64,000 bases of DNA from Piscibacillus salipiscarius JCM 13188 (lineage in GTDB: Bacteria; Bacillota; Bacilli; Bacillales; Alkalibacillaceae): the NCBI RefSeq assembly GCF_001311865.1, contig NZ_BBCD01000003.1:62001-126000 (forward strand), given 5' to 3'. Every line of letters starts with the position of its first letter. The first letter of the stretch is position 1. The notes beneath the pieces were generated by a model, which saw nothing but the letters and a program-made list of their open reading frames with translations, was not told where the DNA came from and made no database searches. The position numbers were made by a program, and so were the translations under genes. Shown piece by piece: positions 56,542 to 64,000 of the stretch.

Positions 56542-57966
56542 AAATGCTCATCTTTGGAACATACCACATTAGTCGGTTTTTCCCCGACGCTTTTGCTTTA
56601 TATAAAGCACGGTCTGCTTTTCTTATTAAATCATCCACTTCTTCTCCGTCATCAGGTGCCATCGCGACACCAATACTTAACGTTACGTGATAGATTTTAC
56701 CTCTAATCTCCCACGGCTTAGATGAAGCATGGTCTAGTCGTTCTGCAACTTTAATAACGTCTTCCTCACTTTTAACACCTGTTAAGAGTACATTAAATTC
56801 ATCTCCGCCTATTCTCGCGATCATATCTTCTTCTCTTAAGCAATTGCGAAGACGTCTAGCTAAATGCAAAAGGAAATCATCACCTGCATCATGTCCTAAG
56901 TCGTCATTGATTTGTTTAAAATTATCACAGTCCAAATATAATACAGCAAGCTTCTCATTTGTTTCTTTGTGACGATCTATTTCTCTAGCTAGTGTTTGTT
57001 TAAAGTGTCTACGGTTTGGAATACCTGTTAGCGGATCATTATTGGCTAGATAGAAAACTTTTTGTTCCGCTTCTTTACGTTCAGTAATATCTATTAATAC
57101 GCCTCGATATATAAGATGTCACCATTTCTTCCTCTTGTCACGGTCGTCCGATCATCAATCCAGCGAACTCGCCCATCGGATGTAATTAGCCGGTACTCTT
57201 GTTTATATTTATAGACACCTCTACTCAAGTAATCTTCTACCTCAGCCTCTACTCTTGGTAGATCGTTAGGGTGTACGATTAGAGAAAAATCTATTTGTTC
57301 TTTTAAGAATTTCTCTGGTGAATAACCAAATTGCTCTACATTATTTGATACATAGTCAATCGGCCATCCTTTATCTGCTTTCCATCTGAAAATGATAGCC
57401 GGACTATTTTCAATCACTCGATTAGCTAATTGTAGTGCTTCTTGCGATTGCTTCTTATCTATAATAACGGCTGCTAAGTGACTGAACTGATCAAAAATTT
57501 GTTTTTCTTCTTCAGTTGGCTTTCGATTTTCATTCGGATAGAAAGCTAAAGTTCCGTATAATTCCCCACTCGAAGATACAATCGGAATCGACCAGCATCC
57601 TTTAATATCATATTTAACAGCAACTTCCCTATGATTCTCCCATAACGAATCAACTTTAGCATCCTCTACGACTACTAAATCATTTATGTATGCGGAGGTC
57701 CCACATGATCCTGATTTTGGTCCAACCTTTAAGCCGTCCATATTTTCTAAATACGCCCTTGAAAACCGAGGGCCAATAGGGTTCTCCAGACTATGTAGTT
57801 TTCCATTATATTCAGTGATAGTCGCACGAACATCTGGAAGAACTACTGCTATCGTCTCGGTTAATCTCTCTAATATTTTGCATAGTGGCAGATGATCTGC
57901 CGCTAGCATCTCTATAATTCTACTTTGTTCTTTCAAGAAATGTTGGACATTAATCAGATGAGCCAT
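56540..57966 (-). CDS. diguanylate cyclase, GAF-PAS-GGDEF
   Basis: About 475 residues. GAF domain at ~15-170 (GSCGTSAYINDLVVVEDAKV), PAS with PAC at ~180-295 (RVIENSPAIIFRWKADKGWP; EYRLITSDGRVRWIDD), and a GGDEF domain with active ARIGGDEFNVLL. The inhibitory I-site RxxD is intact (REEDMIARIGGDEF). A break near 57105 splits PAS from GGDEF; correction reads LIDITERKEAEQKVFYLANN. Makes cyclic di-GMP in response to an unknown signal. Confidence 0.93.
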
Positions 57967-58128
57967 GTAGGTGCCCCCACTACCATTTTTTAATATCGCT
58001 ATAAAATATAACGATATTTATATTTACTATACCACTTTTCTGAAAGATTAAAAGTATTTCGACAAAAATTTTACAAAATTTTCTTTTAATTTTAGTTTAA
58101 CCCTATTGGAGAAGATTATTACATAAAT

Positions 58129-58154
58129 AAAACTGCTGGCTAAGGCCAGCAGTT
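58129..58154. terminator. Terminator of the 5'-nucleotidase gene
   Basis: AAACTGCTGGC and GCCAGCAGTTT with a 4-base loop, directly after the gene's stop. Confidence 0.9.
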
Positions 58155-58161
58155 TATATTC

Positions 58162-59849
58162 TTAATGGTTTCCATTTTTGAACTTACCGTCTTTAGCAAG
58201 TTCTTTAAGTCTTTCTTTAGCTCGATCAGAAGCGTTAGGGTTGTCAGTTAGCGGTGTAACAAGTTCTACTTCTTGAATACGTCCTTCTGCATAATATTCA
58301 ATTGGTTCATCAAATGATTTAATATAGTCAACAGTAGCATCTAAATCAGTTGGACCAACTTCTGAGCTTAACGCTAAGTTTCAATATTACTATCAGGGTC
58401 ACCGAACATGTAATTATTAACTACAACTGTGTATACTTCGTTAGGGTCAATTTCAGATCCATCTGGAAGGAACACATCAATTACTTCCATCTCATCATAG
58501 TTCCATGTATAGCTGAATCCAGCTACACTATAATCTGGACCATACGGCTCGCTTAATTGATTATTTAACACATCAATAATGGACTCTCCCGTAAGTTCAG
58601 CTTTGACTAAAGTGTTTCCAAATGGCTGAACTGTAAAGACTTCACCGTACGTAATCGGACCTTCGTCAATGTCAGCACGAATGCCGCCACCATTCATCAT
58701 AGCCATATCAGCATCCATTGCCCACTTCATGCCATCAGCAATTAAGTTACCTAACGGATTATCGCCTTGTTCTCCGCGTGCAGCATAACCGCCTTCTAAA
58801 GGTACCGCTGCATCTCCGATAACTTCATTTTTAATATCATCAACAAGTGTTTCATATTTATCTAAGATTGACGCAACAGCAGGATCTGGCTCCATACCAT
58901 GTTGAGCAACGGTTACTACCTCAGCTGTTTTCTCAACAATGTCACCAGTTGCAGGATCAATTTTTAAATCAACGTCTGAAAATGCTGTTCCATAAGAATA
59001 AGCTTGAACGATTAATTTACCGTCTACTAATCCATTGTTATAAACGTGGTTGTGAGCTGCAAAAATCACGTCAACTTCATCATCAACACTGTTCGCAATG
59101 TTAGCAGCATCTCCAGTAATAGCATCCCCTTCTTGGAAAGCAGGATTATGTGCAAGAACGACTATTGACTTAACACCTTGTTCTTTTAATTCTGGAACAT
59201 ATTTATTAATCGCTTCTGCTTCATCTGTAAACTCTACATTTTCGTTTCCTTCTTTAATTACCATATTTGGAGTTTCTGTAGTCACAACTCCAATAAACCC
59301 AATTTTCTGACCTTCAACTTCTTTAACTACATAAGGGTCAACAATCAACTCTTCAGTATCTTTATATTGAACATTTGCTGCTACAACAGGGAAATTCATA
59401 CCGTCATAGCCTTCCGTACCGTTTGGATGTTCTCCGCCATTAATCATACGAAGAAGCTCATCGACACCTTCATCAAATTCATGGTTGCCTAATGTACCTA
59501 CATCCATACCCATTTCTTCCATGATTTCTACAGTTGGTTCATCTTGGAATGACGCTGAAATTAATGGACTTCCGCCAATCATATCACCGGAATGAACCAT
59601 TAGCGTATTATCTGGGTTTGTTGCTTCACGTTCTTTTAAATAAGCAGCTAGATAATCTGCACGTCCAGCCGGGTCGTTTTCTCCATCCCCATCAAAATCC
59701 GCAAAGGAATCTTCGTAATCGATCTGACCGTGCCAATCATTTACTCCTAGTAACTGTACGTCAACTAAATCTTGTTCAACAGCAGTTAAGCTACTAAACG
59801 AAGGTACTAGTAAAGACAAAGATAATAGAATCATAACGAACTTTTTCAT
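58162..59849 (-). CDS. secreted 5'-nucleotidase / UDP-sugar hydrolase family
   Basis: About 562 residues. Signal peptide KKFVMILLSLSLLVPSFSSL. Metallophosphatase: LGVNDWHGQIDY, VHSGDMIGGSP, TLGNHEFDEGVD, VLAHN, AAHNHVYNNG. C-terminal domain: AARGEQGDNPLGNLIADGMK, GGGIRADIDEGPITYGEVFT. A missing base near 58379 ends the open frame early; correction continues TLALSSEVGPTDLDATVDYI to GKFKNGNH-stop. Extracellular release of phosphate from nucleotides. Confidence 0.94.
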
Positions 59850-60030
59850 CATTATTCCTCCCTTTATGTATGTTCCAAATACAATATATCATAGAATTAA
59901 TAGGTACATTGACTCAATTGTGTCACTCTATTATTAATTTTTCGTAAATTAAAACCATACTCGCAAGACTCGATAGATTTAGTTTAATATAGACTGATTT
60001 CGGTCATAGTTAAATAGAGAGGTGATTCTT

Positions 60031-60379
60031 ATGACAGTTAATTTAAAAAGAATTTACAATGAAGCTTATAAAAATGATGGAAAGCGTGTGTTAATTGATC
60101 GCGTGTGGCCAAGAGGTGTATCAAAAGAGAAGGCTCAATTAGATGAATGGCTAAAAGAAGTCGCGCCCACTTCCGATTTAAGAAAGTGGTTTAATCATGA
60201 TCCAGATAAGTTTAAAGAGTTTAAAAAGAAATATAAAGAAGAACTCAAAAAAATGAAGAACAAAATGAAGCATTTAATCAATTAAAGGATTGGACATCTA
60301 ATGGAAAGGTTACTCTTCTATATGCAACAAAAGAGGAAAAATACACCACGCTCAAGTGTTAAAGGACTTATTAACGTAA
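60031..60379 (+). CDS. DUF488 family protein
   Basis: About 116 residues. [60 protein letters not shown] are the family signature. Breaks in the A7 run near 60250 and near 60344; corrected end reads [23 protein letters not shown] 60031 has GAGGTG 6 bases upstream. Function unknown. Confidence 0.88.
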
Positions 60380-60380
60380 A

Positions 60381-60411
60381 AATGAGGTTGGGAAACTCCA
60401 ACCTCATTTAC
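60381..60411. terminator. Terminator between convergent genes
   Basis: AATGAGGTTGG and CCAACCTCATT with a 6-base loop. Confidence 0.88.
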
Positions 60412-61706
60412 TTATCTTTTTTTAAGAAATTTAGAATCCCATCCATTAACCCTTCAGCTAATGGTAAGTCAGGGTTAGCATACGTACTCATGTTACTAGA
60501 ACGATCTTCAGGTGCTTCTTTAAGAACGTGATTCATCTCTTCAATTACCAACTCTTCAGCATCTAGATTAGCATTAGCTAATCGATCAGCATTTTCTACT
60601 GATATTTGAACATCATGTGTGCCCTGAACAATTAACACTGGCATGTTTAACTTTTTTATCTCCTCAGCAGGGTCGTAGTTCATCCATGATATTAGAAATG
60701 GTTGCAGCTCCGGTGCAAACAAACTGTATAATTTAGGACTGACATCTTCAACCGTCTTTCCTTGCTCAAGTTTATTCAAAACGTTTTTAGATTCGTTTAA
60801 TTGTTTTTCACTTACCTGACCTTCAATCTGATCCAAAATCACTTCACCAATCGGTTTGCCAGCTCCTGCAACGGAAACAAAATAATCAGCTCCCGCTTCT
60901 TGAGCCGCTAACATACCAACTAACGAACCTTGACTGTGCCCAATTACACTAACCTCAGAAAAACGTTCATCACCGTGCATCATATTAAGCCAAGCTTTCG
61001 CATCATTTACGAAATCTTTGAAGCGTAATTCGCTTTCAGGTATGACCGCCTCTTCATTTTCCCGAACACCACGCTTACTATAACGAATCGATGCTATTCC
61101 ATTTTCTGCAAGCGATTCAGCTACTAATTTCAAGCTATTATTTTTACCTGGGATACCCTTTGAATTACCATCGCGACTAGTTGGACCTGAACCAGGGATA
61201 ATTAAAGCAACAGGGTAAGGCCCTTCACCTTCTGGCGTTAACAGTTCGCCTTTTAATTCGCCATGTTCAGTTTCAACTGACAATAAATCTTCAGGTTCTG
61301 AACGCTCGCCTGTTTGCCCAGCCAATTGACCTCTTTCTAAATGAAAAGGGAATTCCTGTCCTTCTTGCGTAAACGTCCCTTCGATCAAATCCTCATTTTC
61401 TAAAACGCCTTCAAACTTGACCTCTTGATTCGGGAGTGGCACCTCAAATGAAATGTTCTCTCCGTCAAATTTCAAGTGGGTTAAAGAAAATTCATTTAAA
61501 TTTTGTATAGGAATACTGATATTACCAGTAAATTTTTCTTTATGGTCAAATTCGATAATGATATTAAGAGGCTGCTCCTCTACTTCGATCGCCCCGTTCC
61601 ATGTACCGACTAATTGATCTTCAACAGGTGCTCCTTCTTGATCATCAGAACAAGCAGCCAGCATCCATAAAGAAAATAAAACAATTAAACATAAAGCTTT
61701 TTTCAT
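60408..61706 (-). CDS. alpha/beta-hydrolase lipoprotein
   Basis: An intact 432-residue protein. Lipobox MLAAC at residue ~18. N-terminal ~110 residues beta-rich (LVGTWNGAIEVEEQPLNIII, DUF3887-like). Hydrolase: PVALIIPGSGPTSRDGNSKG (oxyanion), nucleophile VIGHSQGSLVG, PVLIVQGTHDVQIS (acid), EMNHVLKEAPEDRSS (His). Start 61706 preceded by AAGGGTG. Membrane-anchored esterase, substrate unknown. Confidence 0.9.
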   Translation of the reverse strand: MKKALCLIVLFSLWMLAACSDDQEGAPVEDQLVGTWNGAIEVEEQPLNIIIEFDHKEKFTGNISIPIQNLNEFSLTHLKFDGENISFEVPLPNQEVKFEGVLENEDLIEGTFTQEGQEFPFHLERGQLAGQTGERSEPEDLLSVETEHGELKGELLTPEGEGPYPVALIIPGSGPTSRDGNSKGIPGKNNSLKLVAESLAENGIASIRYSKRGVRENEEAVIPESELRFKDFVNDAKAWLNMMHGDERFSEVSVIGHSQGSLVGMLAAQEAGADYFVSVAGAGKPIGEVILDQIEGQVSEKQLNESKNVLNKLEQGKTVEDVSPKLYSLFAPELQPFLISWMNYDPAEEIKKLNMPVLIVQGTHDVQISVENADRLANANLDAEELVIEEMNHVLKEAPEDRSSNMSTYANPDLPLAEGLMDGILNFLKKDK

Positions 61707-61772
61707 AGCGAACACCCTTTAATGGTTTTACTATTAAGACGAAACCTCTTATATAAAGGTTTCATATATCAT

Positions 61773-62949
61773 TTAACTCCTTTTTGATAAAGGATAAATC
61801 GATAAACTCTGAACAACCATTGAAATAATTATGGCACCTATTGCGAGTGAGATAATCATATCAGCTTGGTTTGCGTATTGATCTTTAAACATCAGAAGTA
61901 AAGCAACTGACATCGTACCTTTAATTCCAGCCCAAGTCATAATGTGTACATCAGTAAATTTAAATCGTTCTCTTAAGTTTGGTATGGTTTTATAACTAAT
62001 TAGTAAGATGATTTCCCTAGATATAAGTGATAGAACGAAGATGACTAGCATCGCCCACCATTCGCTGAGCTGAATTAATTTCTGCACTTCTAACCCCATT
62101 ACTATGAATAGTATGGATAACACGACTGGGTTTATGTTTTCCCAAAAACCTCTTAAATAATTTCTCGTTTGCTCTCTATTTTGTTTCTCTAACTCAAAAG
62201 ATAACATTAATCCTGCAGTTACTGTAGCAAGAACACCCGATACTCCAAAATGTTCTGCCGTTAGAAAACCTCCATAAGCTAGGATCAAACTCACCATTAC
62301 TTGATACTCTCGGTGATTAAGCCAAAAATAATCTTACTAAAAATATAACCAAATATTAGTCCAGTTAAAATGCCACCTAGCGAAACTAGCAGAAATTCTT
62401 GAAAGAAAGAGAGGATGTGAAATCCTTTTTGATTCGAATAAATACCAGCTACAACCGTAAATAAGACGACACTTGTCCCGTCATTAAACAATGACTCTCC
62501 TTCAACCACATCTGCTAGATCATCTTTATTGGTTGACTTTTTAATATATTAACTACTGAAACGGGATCCGTTGGGGTAAGAATTGCTGCAATGACTAAAG
62601 CTGCTAGAAAACTTAATGATAATGCAGATCCTAAAGTGAAATAAATCAATCCAGCAAACAGAAATGCCACAAACAACATACCAATAGTACTTAAAGTAAT
62701 AAAAGCTGGATAATACTTTTTAAAATCTTTAAGAGGAAATTCATAAGCAGAGACGAACAATAAAGCGGGTAAAAACCAATGTAAAATCATTTTTTCAGTT
62801 AGTACGACATCGTGATAAAAAGGAATAAATGATAATCCGATTCCAACTATTAATAATAAAACTGGAACAGGGATGTATTCTTTCTTTTTATCTATTGCAA
62901 AAATGATTGTTCCAATGAGTATAAACGATATGATTTGATAAGCGTTCAT
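61773..62949 (-). CDS. CPA1-family sodium/proton antiporter, two frame breaks
   Basis: About 390 residues, 12 helices. LPALLFVSAYEFPLKDFKKY, AAILTPTDPVSVVNILKS, VEGESLFNDGTSVVLFTVVA (the ND ion-binding motif), GVSGVLATVTAGLML, WAGIKGTMSVALLLM. Breaks near 62525 and 62305 produce three open frames. ATG 62949 has GAGGTGAC 5 bases upstream. Expected Na+ extrusion, consistent with a salty habitat. Confidence 0.9.
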
Positions 62950-62982
62950 CTTTGTCACCTCTTATCCATACCATACCCTTTT

Positions 62983-63471
62983 TTAGATACTAAAATGCAA
63001 TGGTGACAAAAACCAAATGATCATAATCAGTTGGATCACAACTTTTGCTAGTGAGCCACTTAAAAATCCGATAAACGAACCGACTGATGCTCGAAAAGCC
63101 TCTTTTGTCGAACGCTTTTGGATAAGTTCTGTAACTAAAACTGCAACAAATGGTACGACTAGAATTCCGAATGGAGGTACAATAAATGAGCCAACAATAA
63201 CAGCTACAGCAGCAACTTGTTCACCTCGTTTAGAACCACCATATTTTTTAACAAAGTAACTGTTGGCAATCACATCCGCACCAATTAAAATAATGGTGAA
63301 GATAACCATAATCGAATAGAAGACCCAACCAAGTTCCGCGTTATCTATAAAGAAATGGTACGCTAAGAAACCAAGCCACAACACTAATACAGATGGAATG
63401 ATAGGAAATAATATTCCTACAAAACTTAATACGAAAAAGGCTATAATCAATATCCATATAACTATATCCAT
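62983..63471 (-). CDS. DUF456 membrane protein
   Basis: An intact 162-residue protein. DIVIWILIIAFFVLSFVGIL, SYFVKKYGGSKRGEQVAAVA (typical DUF456 K-x-GGSK motif), PPFGILVVPFVAVLVTELI, ASVGSFIGFLSGSLAKVVIQ. ATG 63471 has GGAGG 5 bases upstream. Function unknown. It precedes the antiporter in the same direction after 33 bp. Confidence 0.88.
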   Translation of the reverse strand: MDIVIWILIIAFFVLSFVGILFPIIPSVLVLWLGFLAYHFFIDNAELGWVFYSIMVIFTIILIGADVIANSYFVKKYGGSKRGEQVAAVAVIVGSFIVPPFGILVVPFVAVLVTELIQKRSTKEAFRASVGSFIGFLSGSLAKVVIQLIMIIWFLSPLHFSI

Positions 63472-63502
63472 ACAAACCTCCAACAACTTTAGATATCTAT
63501 AC

Positions 63503-64000
63503 CTACATTATAACGCTTCGGCTAAGAAAATGGGCAAGAAAGTGTGAGATCATCCAACCAAATATCAACATTAACATCATTCCGGTTATAGAGAAAAAAC
63601 AAACCCTGTAACACCACTTAGTACCATTGCACTAGGCAGAATAAATCTCATCAAAATCACTCTTGATAAGTTTGTTAAATTGACTTGCTGCCATCTAAAC
63701 AATTCTAGGAATGGATCTGTGATAATCTGGTTCCAAAATGATTTTAATAACTGCCCTAAAAATAAATAAGAGCAAAATATATAATTAACTTGTACCATCC
63801 CGGAAATAAAACTATAAGAATTACCCCTCCTAAAGTGAGTTGTACATATAGTAGGATCCAATTTCTCCTTCTTAACATAGTTTTATAATGAGTTCTTGAT
63901 AACCTATTTCCGGTGTATAACCTGTGAATAATTTTTGAGACTTCCTAAAAATCCAAGGTTTTTTTGACGAACGAGCTTTTGACTGAACCATCCAGTCTGG
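63503..64000 (-). CDS. C-terminal part of a polytopic membrane protein, possibly EcsB-like
   Basis: The window edge cuts the 5' end. Joined frames read KKPWIFRKSQKLFTGYTPEI, GYQELIIKTMLRRRNWILLY, FWNQIITDPFLELFRWQQVN and, after a break near 63594, SITGMMLMLIFGWMISHFLA to a stop at 63503. At least two other breaks are present (near 63875 and 63800). The helix layout and P-W-x-F / FLRR motifs recall the ABC exporter permease EcsB, but this is weak. Confidence 0.45.

Overview
The window is low-GC Firmicute DNA, most likely from a moderately halophilic or alkaliphilic member of the Bacillaceae. Evidence: AGGAGG-type ribosome binding sites, many Rho-independent terminators, T-box and TPP leaders, an aa3 quinol oxidase operon qoxABCD, yclNOPQ and ykoFEDC clusters, a LexA box of the Bacillus type, a Fur box, a candidate SigB promoter, and several acidic secreted proteins. 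No tRNA, rRNA, CRISPR array, prophage or insertion sequence was seen.

Layout. 1-12.6 kb: aconitase (cut by the left edge), a small SOS-box-controlled hydrophobic peptide, stress and housekeeping genes (manganese catalase, NUDIX, LOG, GNAT, racemase, MerR/TipAS regulator). 12.6-16.7 kb: copper cluster copA-csoR-copZ, plus a divergent membrane protein with a third CsoR-like box. 16.8-20.5 kb: PadR/HAAS pair, a second TxpA/BsrG-like toxin, acidic envelope proteins, HD hydrolase. 20.6-24.4 kb: TPP riboswitch and ykoFEDC thiamine-precursor ECF transporter. 25-30.3 kb: threonine dehydratase and qoxABCD. 30.4-37.6 kb: tryptophan operon trpEGDCFBA behind two consecutive T-box leaders. 37.6-42 kb: small membrane and peripheral genes and a candidate sRNA. 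42-46.7 kb: LVIVD-type secreted protein and a tartrate/glycerate operon with a GntR regulator. 46.8-51.3 kb: Fur-box-controlled siderophore uptake yclNOPQ and a MerR regulator. 51.3-64 kb: secreted lipase, diguanylate cyclase, 5'-nucleotidase, lipoprotein hydrolase, CPA1 antiporter, and a membrane gene cut by the right edge.

Two points govern how to read the annotation. First, roughly half of the genes, including conserved ones such as acn, qoxB, trpB, trpE, yclO and ykoD, are split by one-base indels, mostly in short homopolymers. This looks like uncorrected sequencing error rather than decay, so I report whole reconstructed genes and give the break points. Second, four intergenic regions (16.70-16.82, 24.39-24.54, 34.79-34.92 and 52.75-52.86 kb) hold arrays of 5-7 short units spaced at about 21 bp. 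The arrays near 24.4 and 34.8 kb keep the 21-bp step exactly or almost exactly. Each array has its own core word, and each starts at or inside the stop codon region of the preceding gene. They are the most unusual structure in the window.
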